Below are positions 25,226-34,217 of a DNA stretch of 64,000 nt, one piece after another. The notes below the pieces were generated by a model that did not search any database, was not told the DNA's origin, and was given only the letters and a program-made list of their open reading frames with translations. Numbering within the stretch: the first letter of the stretch is position 1; each line of letters starts with the position of its first letter. A program made the position numbers and the translations under genes. Origin of the DNA: Lachnospiraceae bacterium (lineage in GTDB: Bacteria > Bacillota > Clostridia > Lachnospirales > Lachnospiraceae); contig CAAGJU010000018.1 in the NCBI GenBank assembly GCA_900770225.1, positions 7,642-71,641 on the forward strand, given 5' to 3'.

Positions 25226-25435
25226 TATAAAACTGTCGGATCGGACAGCTGTGAACCGACGATTATTCCGGATGTCTATCTACAGACGCTTGATGGCAAA
25301 ACAATTATTATCGCAGACATTTCGGAAGGAAAACAACGGCCATATTTTATCAAATCGCTTGGTAAGGAAACTGACACAAACACACAATATATTGACCAGA
25401 TAACTGACACAGAAAAGGAATGCACTAGTACATAA
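25226..25435 (+). pseudogene. AlbA_2/Schlafen-type ATPase fragment
   Basis: It reads SCEPTIIPDVYLQTLDGKTI, then IIADISEGKQRPYFIKSLG before TAA at 25433. This matches the core of the AlbA_2 (putative DNA-binding, Schlafen-like) domain of transcriptional regulators and ATP-binding proteins. No start and no C-terminal part. A further fragment of such a protein (winged-helix tail) lies at 36226-36549. The remaining bases to 25674 show no gene. Confidence 0.5.
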
Positions 25436-25674
25436 GACGAATGTACTGGTACAGAAGCCAATTCCGGTAAACAGGATATTGATTTAGCAGACGGATTCCG
25501 CTATGTGAATCAGGAATCTTAACCTGAAAAGCTGAATATATGGCGCTTCCAAACGAGTGTTAATTATCTAGGAAGTTCACAAGGAACGATTACTCATCAA
25601 GAAATTGTTGACGCTGAAATAATGACATAATTATGGCATAAGAATACCATATATATAAAAACGGAGGTGATTTT

Positions 25675-25968
25675 ATGCCACAGATCATTCCTATCAAAGA
25701 TTTAAAGGATACAGCCAAAGTTTCCGAAATGTGTCATGAAAGTTCAGAACCGATCTTTGTGACAAAAAATGGATATGGAGACATGGTGTTAATGAGCATG
25801 GAAGCTTTTGAAGAAATGTACAGAAGGGAACAACTGTATCGTGAGCTTGACATTTCTGAGAATCAGATTAAGAACGGAAAAACCAGAGGGGCCAGGGAAG
25901 GCTTGGCGGACGTGAGGAAAAAATATGAACAGCAGTATTTATCATCGAATCAGTGTCAGGAAATTTGA
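25675..25968 (+). CDS. Orphan Phd/YefM/RelB-type antitoxin
   Basis: 97 residues. It has the N-terminal DNA-binding part IIPIKDLKDTAKVSEMCHES, VTKNGYGDMVLMSMEAFEEM (the typical Phd/YefM strand-turn) and a C-terminal toxin-binding helix (GKTRGAREGLADVRKKY). The last ten residues (EQQYLSSNQCQEI) are encoded by a nitroreductase fragment in another frame. The natural 3' end and the RelE-type toxin gene have therefore been replaced. GGAGGTG lies 7 bases before ATG. It may still repress its own promoter. Confidence 0.75.
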   Translation: MPQIIPIKDLKDTAKVSEMCHESSEPIFVTKNGYGDMVLMSMEAFEEMYRREQLYRELDISENQIKNGKTRGAREGLADVRKKYEQQYLSSNQCQEI

Positions 25969-26131
25969 GGATAAACCAGTGGAAAAAGATCTGATCCTGG
26001 ACATCCTCCGTGCAGGGATGCGGGCACCCAGTGCATGTAATCAGCAGCCATGGGAATTCTATGTGGTGACTGATCGCGATAAGATTAAAGCCTTGTCTAA
26101 GGTGAGCCCATATGCCGGCTGTGCTGCAGGT
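25925..26131 (+). pseudogene. Truncated second copy of the nitroreductase
   Basis: It encodes 69 residues nearly identical to the N terminus of the protein at 23060-23560, up to SPYAGCAAG. It then breaks into unrelated sequence. The DNA match begins at the start codon. FMN-binding C-terminal residues are absent. Confidence 0.85.
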
Positions 26132-26133
26132 GG

Positions 26134-26250
26134 ATGCGGCTGCCGGAATCGGGAGCAGATGAAGATGAAGATGAAGAGGAGATTAAACGGCTGCTGAAGA
26201 GTGCAAAACTTCGGCAGCGCGTTAATGATAACCTTGTTGGATGGAACTGA
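26134..26250 (+). pseudogene. Acidic fragment, paralogue of the 22496 protein tail
   Basis: An open stretch reads MRLPESGADEDEDEEEIKRL, then LKSAKLRQRVNDN before TGA at 26248. Its start resembles MRMSEPGESEDEED of the small protein at 22496-22684. It is wedged between the broken nitroreductase and the AAA protein and looks like a gene tail. Confidence 0.35.
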
Positions 26251-26261
26251 TGGAGGTTTTT

Positions 26262-27863
26262 ATGGAAGAGCGTTTACTGCCTGTTGGCAAACAGAATTTC
26301 AGAGAAATACGGAAAAATGGATATGTATATGTAGATAAAACCAGGTATGTATGGGAACTCGCCAGAACAGGACTCTCATATTTTCTTTCCCGACCGAGAC
26401 GTTTTGGGAAAAGTCTGTTTATTTCCACACTCGAGAGCTATTTTTCCGGAGATAAAGAGCTCTTCAAAGGGCTTTATATTGAAGAAAAGGAAAATGCACG
26501 TGGTGAGAATGCATGGGCAGAGTATCCGATTATTTCTTTCTACCTGTCGGGCGGAGATTATAATTCGCCAGTGGGGCTGACTGATATATTAGAGAATGTA
26601 CTTAATACGTGCATAGATAAATATCAGCTGGACAGGAATTTTATCACAGGTGATACACTTCCCGTCAGATTCAGAAATACGATAGAACAGCTTTATAAAA
26701 CAACAGGCCGTCAGGTTGTGGTGCTTATTGATGAGTATGACAAACCTCTGCTGTCAACAATGATTTCCAATCCTGAGCAGGAGGAGAAAAATCGCGAGCT
26801 CTACAAGGGATTTTTCTCTGTATTAAAGGATATGGACGGTTACCTGAAGTTCGTATTTTTTACGGGAGTAACAAAATTCACGAAGGTATCGATTTTTTCT
26901 GATTTGAATCAGCTGATTGACATTTCGATGGATGATGAGTATTCCGGTATCTGTGGTATTACTGAGGATGAGATGCGCTCAGAATTCAAACCTGAGATAG
27001 AATCGCTATCTGATGCACAGGATTTGACTTATGATGAATGCGTTGATGAGCTTCAGAAAATGTATGACGGATACCATTTTTCAAAGAATGGAACAGGCGT
27101 ATATAATCCGTTCAGCCTGCTCAATGCATTCGCAAAGCGAGACTTTGGCAGTTACTGGTTTGAATCCGGAACACCGGATATTCTGATAAAAAAGCTCAGA
27201 AAATCTAAAATGCCCGTTTACCAGCTCACCGATGGAGTGACGGCGAAAGAAACTGTATTAAAAGATTATCGAGTCGATGATCCTGATCCGGTTCCTCTGT
27301 TCTATCAATCAGGATATCTGACCATCTGTGGATATGATCGCCGTTTCAAAAATTATAGGCTTAGATTTCCTAATGACGAAGTCAAATATGGTTTCCTGTA
27401 TTCGCTGGCAAATGATGTTTTAGGAGCAAACTCCAGGGAAAATCCTCTGACACTTGACCGGCTGATAATAAACCTGGAAAGTGGGGATTTAGACTCCTTT
27501 TTTAAGAGCCTTCAGGCACTTTTTGCATCTATTCCATATCCTGAGGGCAAGGCGCCTCAGTACGAGGGAGAGTGGTCGAGACAGTTGTTCCTGATTCTCT
27601 CACTGATGGGTGCTTACATATCCTGTGAGGTTCACATGGCTACAGGCCGTGCTGACTGCGTTGTAAAGACTCTGGCGTACATATATGTATTCGAGTTCAA
27701 ACTTGATGCACCTATAGAGGATGCAATGAATCAGATAGATGATAAAGGATATGCGATTCCTTATACAGCCGATTCAAGGAAACTGTACAAAGTTGGCGTA
27801 GTGTTTTCAACTGAGAAGAGAAATGTGACGGATTGGAAAGCGTCAGAATGTTCATCTGTTTAA
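26262..27863 (+). CDS. AAA-ATPase-like protein with PD-(D/E)XK domain (DUF1703 type)
   Basis: 533 residues. It has the N-terminal YVYVDKTRYVWELARTGLSY and FLSRPRRFGKSLFISTLESY (phosphate-loop variant RRFGKS), VVVLIDEYDKPL (Walker B) and FVFFTGVTKFTKVSIFSDLN. The C-terminal nuclease-like end has GRADCVVKTLAYIYVFEFKL, the GRxD...xExK core. Very common in Bacteroidetes and Clostridia in many copies, with no proven function; a mobile or defence-related role is suspected. The upstream frame is open to 26241, but GGAGG at 26253-26257 fixes ATG 26262. AT-richer than its neighbours. Confidence 0.88.
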   Translation: MEERLLPVGKQNFREIRKNGYVYVDKTRYVWELARTGLSYFLSRPRRFGKSLFISTLESYFSGDKELFKGLYIEEKENARGENAWAEYPIISFYLSGGDYNSPVGLTDILENVLNTCIDKYQLDRNFITGDTLPVRFRNTIEQLYKTTGRQVVVLIDEYDKPLLSTMISNPEQEEKNRELYKGFFSVLKDMDGYLKFVFFTGVTKFTKVSIFSDLNQLIDISMDDEYSGICGITEDEMRSEFKPEIESLSDAQDLTYDECVDELQKMYDGYHFSKNGTGVYNPFSLLNAFAKRDFGSYWFESGTPDILIKKLRKSKMPVYQLTDGVTAKETVLKDYRVDDPDPVPLFYQSGYLTICGYDRRFKNYRLRFPNDEVKYGFLYSLANDVLGANSRENPLTLDRLIINLESGDLDSFFKSLQALFASIPYPEGKAPQYEGEWSRQLFLILSLMGAYISCEVHMATGRADCVVKTLAYIYVFEFKLDAPIEDAMNQIDDKGYAIPYTADSRKLYKVGVVFSTEKRNVTDWKASECSSV

Positions 27864-28000
27864 AGATCTGCAGACAGCGACGACACGCGAACCGGCAGAA
27901 TTGAGACAAAAGACGCCGGCAGTTCAGAGACAGGTCACGGCGTCAGTAACACTTATGACCGCCGGAAACTATAATAGCCACAGTTGACAGATCAATCATT

Positions 28001-28129
28001 CACTTATTGATATGCCCCTCAGCGAGGGCGTAGTGGGGCAAGGCCTCACGAGAGCCCGAGATGAGAGAGGATCGCGAGAGCACGCAGCGCGTAGCGATCC
28101 GGTTATCGTACTGATGACATCTACATCGC
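28001..28129. repeat. Dispersed intergenic repeat, long copy
   Basis: It starts with CTTATTGA and continues through CCCTCAGCGAGGGCGTAG, GAGAGCCCGAG, GATCGCGAGAGC and TAGCGATCCGGTTATC. It aligns over its whole length with 36010-36130 and in its right part with 4388-4440. The CCCTC/GAGGG and GGATCGC/GCGATCC arms can form two hairpins. Confidence 0.8.
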
Positions 28130-28150
28130 AATATGAACAGGAGAAACGAT

Positions 28151-29299
28151 ATGAAAGCAGTTGTGGCTATTGATTCTTTTAAGGGAAGCCTTTCTTCTCT
28201 CGAAGCCGGTAATGCAGCCAGAAACGGAATCCTGAAGGCTGACCCGGAAGCACAGGTGATCGTAAGGCCGCTCGCAGACGGCGGCGAAGGAACTGTCGAA
28301 GCCCTGACGATTGGTATGGGCGGAACCATCGTGACCGTTCCGGTGACCGGACCTGTCGGCAAAAAAGTTGAAGCGAAGTACGGGATTCTTGCTGACGGCA
28401 CAACAGCCGTGATGGAAATGTCTCAGGCTGCCGGCATCACGCTGGTCAGTGAGGGTGAAAAAAATCCGCTGACGGCTACAACCCGCGGTGTAGGAGAGAT
28501 GATCCTGGATGCGATCGCCAGGGGCTGCCGGCATTTCATCATGGGAATCGGTGGATCCGCTACAAACGACGGCGGCATCGGCATGCTGCAGGCATTGGGC
28601 TTTGGCCTCTTTGACAAAGATGGGAAGCAGGTTGCACCCAGGGCACAGGGACTTGAAAACATTGCGGAAATCAACAGTGCGAATGTGGCGCCTGAGCTAG
28701 CTACGTGCAGTTTCCGCATTGCCTGCGATGTCACAAATCCTCTTTGCGGGGAACAGGGCTGCAGCGCAGTTTTCGGTCCGCAGAAGGGAGCTGATCCGGC
28801 TATGGTCCGGCAGATGGATGGCTGGCTGGCAAATTACGCGGACATCGCCAGGAAAAATTTCCCGAAGGCTGATCCCGAATATCCGGGAACCGGTGCGGCC
28901 GGCGGACTCGGCTTTGCTTTTCTTACCTTTACCAATGCTGTACTGGAATCCGGGATTAAGATCGTTCTTGATGAGACAAGGCTTGAAGATTACATCAGAG
29001 AGGCTGACATCGTTGTCACCGGAGAGGGCAGACTCGACGGGCAGACTGTTATGGGCAAAGCACCGGTCGGCGTTGCCGAAATTGCGAAGCGGCACAACAA
29101 AAAGGTTGTCGCGTTCGCCGGAAGCGTGGCAAAAGACGCCGGAGCCTGCAATGCACACGGCATCGATGCATTTTTCCCCATTCTGCGTGGAATCTGCACA
29201 TTGCAGGAAGCTATGGATAAGGACACCGCGGCACAGAACCTGTCGAACACCGCGGAGCAGGTCTTCCGTCTGGCAAAAGCAATGAAGGAAGGAGAATGA
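28151..29299 (+). CDS. glxK: Glycerate kinase (type 2, GarK/GlxK family)
   Basis: 382 residues. It has the N-terminal VVAIDSFKGSLSSLEAGNAA, the strongly conserved RPLADGGEGTVEAL, GIGGSATNDGGIGMLQALGF and C-terminal IVVTGEGRLDGQTVMGKAPV. It phosphorylates D-glycerate to 2-phosphoglycerate (or 3-phosphoglycerate), linking glycerate to glycolysis. ATG 28151 follows CAGGAGAAACGAT; the upstream in-frame ATG 28133 has no site. No permease gene is adjacent; the short open frame after the stop (29315-29371) is not recognised. Confidence 0.93.
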   Translation: MKAVVAIDSFKGSLSSLEAGNAARNGILKADPEAQVIVRPLADGGEGTVEALTIGMGGTIVTVPVTGPVGKKVEAKYGILADGTTAVMEMSQAAGITLVSEGEKNPLTATTRGVGEMILDAIARGCRHFIMGIGGSATNDGGIGMLQALGFGLFDKDGKQVAPRAQGLENIAEINSANVAPELATCSFRIACDVTNPLCGEQGCSAVFGPQKGADPAMVRQMDGWLANYADIARKNFPKADPEYPGTGAAGGLGFAFLTFTNAVLESGIKIVLDETRLEDYIREADIVVTGEGRLDGQTVMGKAPVGVAEIAKRHNKKVVAFAGSVAKDAGACNAHGIDAFFPILRGICTLQEAMDKDTAAQNLSNTAEQVFRLAKAMKEGE

Positions 29300-29364
29300 T
29301 TCCTTATGAAGCCATGATCGGACTCACGAGTACGGTGGCAGCGACGGTGATCTATCTGATGGGG

Positions 29365-29495
29365 TTCTGATTCTTCATCACAGAATCTTCCAGGAGTTCT
29401 GACGACTTCATCCCAGAATCTTCCTGGGGTTCTGACGACTTCATTCCATAATCTTTCTGGCGTTTTGACGACTTTATCCCAGAATCTTCTGCGGG
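29365..29495 (-). repeat. Four 33-bp tandem repeats at the 3' end of the phosphoesterase gene
   Basis: Units lie at 29365-29396 (one base shorter), 29397-29429, 29430-29462 and 29463-29495. The last contains the final codons PQKILG and stop of the minus-strand gene. The others repeat that end, with stop codons in the same phase. Confidence 0.93.
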
Positions 29496-30220
29496 GTCCA
29501 GCGCAGGTAATCTCCGGATACAAGGCGATAACGGATCCCGTTTTTGGTTCCGATGATACTGTCATGGAAACGCGCTTCTCCATGGCAGTGCGCGTAGATC
29601 ACCTGCTCGGCGCCGTATTCTTCGGCAATGCGGGTAAAACAGCTGTCCTGTTCCAGCACGCTGGTCGGCGGATAGTGAAGGAACATGATAAACTTCCGGT
29701 ATCCTGCGGCCCTGGCCTGCTCGAAGGAATCGCGCAGCCGTTTCATCTCGCGCTGCGCGAGCTTCTGTGCCTGCGCTTCGGCGCCTGTATCCCATCCCAG
29801 AATATTTCCCCTGCGGTCCACGTAAAACGGCCCTTCAAAGGTAATGCCCTTGGTTCCCACCAGTGCATAGTCTTCATAAGTGAAAAAATTGTCCTGAAGA
29901 AAATGAAGCCGTCCGGCATAGAGCTCGTTGAGCTGCCGGGTCTTATTGGCCGGCCAGAACATGTCATGATTTCCCCGGGTAAGGATCTTGCGCCCGGGCA
30001 GATTTTCTATGTACTGCAGATCTTTCTCGCAGAAAGCGAGTTTCTTTCCCCAGCTGTGATCGCCGACAAGGACCAGCGTGTCATCAGGGGTTATCATATC
30101 CCGGCAGTTACGCTGAAAAATCCGCTCATGATTTTTCCAGAGCGCCGATTTTTTCTGCATCACGGACGGGACTTCCGTCTGAAAGGAGAGGTGCAGATCT
30201 CCGATCGCATATAAAGCCAT
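29474..30220 (-). CDS. Calcineurin-like metallophosphoesterase
   Basis: 248 residues. Metal-site motifs in order are GDLHLSF (5-11), GDHSWG, RGNHDMFW, MFLHYPP and YAHCHGEA. It hydrolyses a phosphoester; the substrate is unknown, and such single-domain proteins may act on nucleotides or phosphoproteins. ATG 30220 is preferred because GGGGTG lies 8-10 bases upstream; the upstream ATG 30232 does not have a site. It is convergent to glycerate kinase. Confidence 0.88.
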   Translation of the reverse strand: MALYAIGDLHLSFQTEVPSVMQKKSALWKNHERIFQRNCRDMITPDDTLVLVGDHSWGKKLAFCEKDLQYIENLPGRKILTRGNHDMFWPANKTRQLNELYAGRLHFLQDNFFTYEDYALVGTKGITFEGPFYVDRRGNILGWDTGAEAQAQKLAQREMKRLRDSFEQARAAGYRKFIMFLHYPPTSVLEQDSCFTRIAEEYGAEQVIYAHCHGEARFHDSIIGTKNGIRYRLVSGDYLRWTPQKILG

Positions 30221-30281
30221 ATCATTTATCACCCCGAAAACATATTAGACCATAATAGACGAAAATTGTTAAAAACCTCGA

Positions 30282-30311
30282 TTTACAGAAAATTGACGGA
30301 AATAGTATACT
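30282..30311 (+). promoter_or_regulatory. Likely promoter of the second SLH gene
   Basis: TTTACA (30282-30287) and TATACT (30306-30311) are separated by 18 bases, in the divergent gap. The transcript would have a leader of about 180 bases that contains the 22-bp repeats. Confidence 0.5.
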
Positions 30312-30350
30312 GATCTTAGTGTTTGTTTCTCCATGGAAACCCGTGAAAAA

Positions 30351-30437
30351 GTTCATGAGAAACGGACGTGGAGTTCATGGGAAACGGAAGTGAGTTCATG
30401 AGAAACGGACGTGGAGTTCATGAGAAACGAACATGGG
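30351..30437 (+). repeat. Four 22-bp tandem repeats in the leader of the SLH gene
   Basis: Units lie at 30351-30372, 30373-30393 (one base short), 30394-30415 and 30416-30437, with core GTTCATGAGAAACGGACGTG. Each unit contains an ATG. They precede the signal-peptide start at 30499. Confidence 0.88.
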
Positions 30438-30498
30438 GATGAATGCACAGCTTGATGCTGCAGATTTCAATGTGAGAGATTCTCAGGGGGATTGGTGT

Positions 30499-32813
30499 AT
30501 GGCAGGAAGAAAATGGATGGCGAAAGTTGTATCTGTTTTTCTGGCAGCAGGTATGATGCTGTCGAACATGACGATTGTGAAAGCGGACCATGGTTCAGAT
30601 GCGGTGGAAGAAGCTAAATCGTATACCTATGAAGTGCATCCGATCATTTCATGGTCGAATGAATATCTCTATGTAAAGACAGATAATATGAATGTATCCA
30701 ATCTGCGATTTGTGGATACAGATTCGAAATATTTATCTGGTGCTGACGGTGAGGAAGCAGCATATGATTTGGTGGATAAAAAGTTGAAGATGTAAAATAT
30801 GAAAATCCGGCAATTTATCGCGTACATGGCGGGTATATTTTCAGTGGGGCTTATTCAGATGGCGGTACACTGAAGCTTCAGGTAAGTGAATCGGGTGACC
30901 CATATTATGATGATTATAAAGATACCGGAATTACGGTAACGGTACCTGCCCTGATGGATAATGCTGATTATCTGCTGCAGCAGTATACGACATCAGATAT
31001 GGACTTCTTTGCAAAAATGGATGCCGTACAGAAAGGACTGGATGAGATCAGCCGTTATCCGCTGGGTGTGCGTGATGAAAACGACAGGAATGGTGAAAGA
31101 CCATACCCTTTTCTGGCTACATCTCCATATCCGGAACTGAGTCTGAATGAACATTGTACGGAAATCTTCAACATGAAATACCTGTTTTCAAGCTGGCTGT
31201 ATCCATTTATGCTTGATTCTCTTGGTTTTCCATATCTGATGAGCACTGTTGCCAAACGAATTGATAACAGTGCACAAGTCAGCTGGGGAGCCTATCATTA
31301 TCTGATAGTTGTAACATACAATGGCAAATCAGCTGATTATGGCGGCGCAGGTGCCGGCACTGATGGGGAGTGTTTTTTTACAAAGCATATTGACCAGTAT
31401 TACACATTTGATGATTCTGCCAGTGATTATGCCGCACAGGCGTCTGTTAACAGTCTCTATGATCAGCTGATAAAGTATTATAACTATGCGCTGTCAGATC
31501 TTCATCCTTATATGGATCAGATCTCCGGTACCGGGACATTCAGTCAGTCGATTGGAAATGGTACCTGGGTCAGAGTAGTACAGGAAGGAGGCAGTTACAT
31601 ACCGGCCTATGCATATATCTCGAAATCGTCCCATGAAGGATCGGCGCCGCGGGTTGCCTCAGACTGCTGGGTAGACGGCAGGTATATCAGTCAATATGAG
31701 CACTGGGAATACGGCGCAAAATTCTCAGATCATCCGGATTCAAGCATCATCATCAGGAATATGTCTTATACAGACCCTGACGGGACACCGAAGACAGGAG
31801 ACGTCCTGTTCTGGCATGATTCGGACTCAGATACGTGGAGAGCTTCCGATTATTTTTATATGGGATCCGGGAATTCTGAGCTGTCTGACGATCTGATCCT
31901 GACACGCGATGAAGTGAACCAGATGTCGCTGGATGCAAACACTGACAGCACACCCGGTACCTATAAGATTTTTGACGGTACTGCTGTACCAGGTACAGAA
32001 TATACCGCGTCGTTGCCAGCTTCCATAGATCTGAGTGGCCTTTCTGATATGTATACAGCTGGCAGCAGCACGAAGATTTCCTGCCATGTCTATCCTGAGG
32101 ATGCAGATCAGCAGATTTACTTTACGATATCTGACAACTCGATCGCGGATATGGAAACAGTAATCGCTGATAATGAGCTCACAGATTATTTAACTGCAAA
32201 GAAGCCTGGAATTATAACTATTACTGCCGTATCGCGCGCGAATCCGGATCTGAAGGTTTCAAAGACTGTCCATATAACATTTTCTGATGTTGAGAATAGT
32301 TCCAGATATTATTTTGATCCGGTGTACTGGGCAGTCGGAGAGGACGTAACAACCGGTACCGGAGAATGGCTGTTCTCACCTGATAAGTCATGTACCCGTG
32401 GTCAGATCGTGACATTGCTCTGGAGAGCGCTCGGGTCTCCGGAGCCGGTGACAACATCCGCCCGGTTTACGGATACCGCATCTGACCAGTATTATTACAA
32501 GGCGGTTCTCTGGGCGGTGGAAAATGGAATTACCGACGGAACAGGTACGACAACGTTCTCGCCAGATCAGACCTGCAATCGTGCACAGGCACTGACATTT
32601 ATCTGGAGAACGCTTAACAGCCCGAAAGCTGCGGCAGGCAGTTCTTTCTCAGATGTACCGGCATCTGCATACTATAAGGATGCGGTTGACTGGGGCGTTG
32701 AAAACAGCATTACAAACGGCGTAGATAATAATCGATTCGCACCGAATCAGTACTGCACGAGAGGGCAGATCATCACGTTTATTTACAATGCAAGATCGCT
32801 TCTCATGAAGTGA
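30499..32813 (+). pseudogene. Secreted SLH-domain protein, one-base frameshift
   Basis: Frame one (30499-30795) gives a signal peptide (KVVSVFLAAGMMLSNMTIVKA) and about 70 residues, ending KKLKM. Restoring one base in the run AAAAA at 30779-30783 continues as VEDVKYENPAIYRVHGGYIF into the long frame that ends at 32813, about 770 codons in all. The long part has an unassigned globular region, a bacterial Ig-like strand set (about VSRANPDLKVSKTVHITF) and three C-terminal SLH domains. A homopolymer is a common place for phase variation, loss of function or sequencing error. AGGGGG lies 8 bases before ATG 30499. If the shift is real, only an 98-residue secreted peptide is made. Confidence 0.75.
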
Positions 32814-32952
32814 CAGAACAGCAAATGGAAGATCCGGATGATACCGGCAGATGCAGATTTGACTGGTGCAGTTGCGCGAAAACCATGGTGGCTATGCAGG
32901 CTAATGATTTTGCATATCACAAAAATGAAATGTGAAAAATTGCATATTCATA

Positions 32953-32981
32953 TTGACATAAAAGTGCAATTTTTGCATTAT
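32953..32981 (+). promoter_or_regulatory. Promoter/operator of the MntA-HepT operon
   Basis: TTGACA (32953-32958) and CATTAT (32976-32981) have a 17-base spacer that contains TGCAATTTTTGCA, an inverted repeat. A near-identical segment occurs at 35522-35570. The N-terminal HTH of the first gene product is the expected repressor. Confidence 0.7.
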
Positions 32982-33001
32982 TAGCATAAGGAGGATGTGC
33001 A

Positions 33002-33475
33002 ATGACGGATTTAAAAGAAATGCGATTATCCAAGGGGCTGACGCAAAAGGAAGCTGCAGCGAGTATCGGTATTTCATTAAGATCTTATATTTCTTATGAG
33101 AATGATGAGACAAAAGTCGGAAGTCCCAGGTATAGATTTATTCTGAGCGAAATAACCAAATTAAACCCCATAGATGAGGAACATGGAATATTATCTATTG
33201 ATGATATTAAAAAAACTTGCAATGGTATTTTTCCGGATTATGATGTAGAATATTGTTATCTGTTTGGATCTTATGCAAAAAACAAAGCATCAGAGTCGAG
33301 CGACGTCGATCTATTAATTAATACGCATACTTCAGGAATAAAATACTATGAACTTGTTGAGCGTATGAGAGAAGGTCTGCATAAAAAGGTCGATATGCTG
33401 GATTCTAAGCAGCTTCTGAATAATCCTGCATTGCTTAATGAAGTGCTCAAAGAAGGAATCAAGATTTATGGATAA
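33002..33475 (+). CDS. MntA-type antitoxin fused to an Xre HTH
   Basis: 157 residues. Residues 1-45 are an Xre helix-turn-helix (MRLSKGLTQKEAAASIGISL, then RSYISYEND). From about 65 it is a minimal nucleotidyltransferase with CYLFGSYAKNKASESSDVDL (GSx10DxD). MntA antitoxins neutralise HepT by adding AMP to a tyrosine. Here the DNA-binding domain is part of the antitoxin itself, which allows direct autoregulation. GGAGG lies 6-10 bases before ATG. It overlaps hepT by 8 bases. Confidence 0.88.
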   Translation: MTDLKEMRLSKGLTQKEAAASIGISLRSYISYENDETKVGSPRYRFILSEITKLNPIDEEHGILSIDDIKKTCNGIFPDYDVEYCYLFGSYAKNKASESSDVDLLINTHTSGIKYYELVERMREGLHKKVDMLDSKQLLNNPALLNEVLKEGIKIYG

Positions 33476-33806
33476 TGTGAAAAACGATAATTACTATGTA
33501 GGGAAAATCGTAGACAATCTTGATTTTATCGTGCAGCACATGAGGAATGTAGATAAAGAAGAACTTAATGATAATGAGGTTCTTCTGGATTCCATGATGT
33601 TCAGGCTTATTCAGATATCGGAAAATGCAAAAAAGTTAAGCGATGATTACAAAAAGAATCATGACACAATTCCATGGCTGGCTATGTATGGCCTGAGAAA
33701 CAGGATTGTTCATGATTATGGTAATGTTGATCTTGATATTGTGTATTCTACTTTGAAAAAGGACATTCCTGAATTATTGGAAATTATGAATTCGGAAATG
33801 CCCTAA
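33468..33806 (+). CDS. HepT-type RNase toxin
   Basis: 112 residues, all helical (HEPN fold). The active-site motif is RNRIVHDYG (Arg-x4-His-x-Tyr) near residue 85, in GLRNRIVHDYGNVDLDIVY. The Tyr of this motif is the residue AMPylated by MntA in characterised pairs. All key residues are present, so the module looks complete. ATG 33468 lies inside the end of the antitoxin gene. Confidence 0.88.
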   Translation: MDNVKNDNYYVGKIVDNLDFIVQHMRNVDKEELNDNEVLLDSMMFRLIQISENAKKLSDDYKKNHDTIPWLAMYGLRNRIVHDYGNVDLDIVYSTLKKDIPELLEIMNSEMP

Positions 33807-33923
33807 GTTGATTCATGTGTAAAACGAGAAATCGGATGAGACGAGTATCCGGTATTTCGCTTACATTCAGACATCGAATGTGTTAAGGTAGTCCCTGTCA
33901 AACTTATATACGCGAAATACAAA

Positions 33924-33984
33924 CGACATTAAATATCGCATGGCTTATGTCTGATGGCCATGCAGTTTAGTGTCGCTTTTTTTT
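33924..33984 (+). terminator. Intrinsic terminator with two-part stem
   Basis: An outer pairing of CGACATTAAA with TTTAGTGTCG and an inner GCATGGC/GCCATGC form a long stem followed by eight T. The remaining sequence to 34217 holds no clear gene; near 34120-34187 a short frame ADDLEKKLGLYNMKSADND looks like an old gene tail. Confidence 0.85.
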
Positions 33985-34217
33985 ACGCGAGCAGTGAACC
34001 ACACCCTCACACATGCGAAGAAATCTCACTTATACTGTCTTCGGGATCATCCTTGCGGTGTTATTATTTTTATAATGATGAGAAAAGGTGAACTTATGCT
34101 GAACATTAAACCGTCTCTGCAGATGATCTTGAGAAGAAGCTTGGGTTGTATAATATGAAATCAGCGGATAATGATCATAGCAGGTGAAAGACTATCCACG
34201 GAAAGGAAGTAATAACC

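Noticed and set aside
28990..29583. Minus-strand frame giving a repeat protein (RTPGRFWDEVV units)
   Set aside because: It is the phosphoesterase-end repeat read in another frame plus the antisense of glycerate kinase; no start site.
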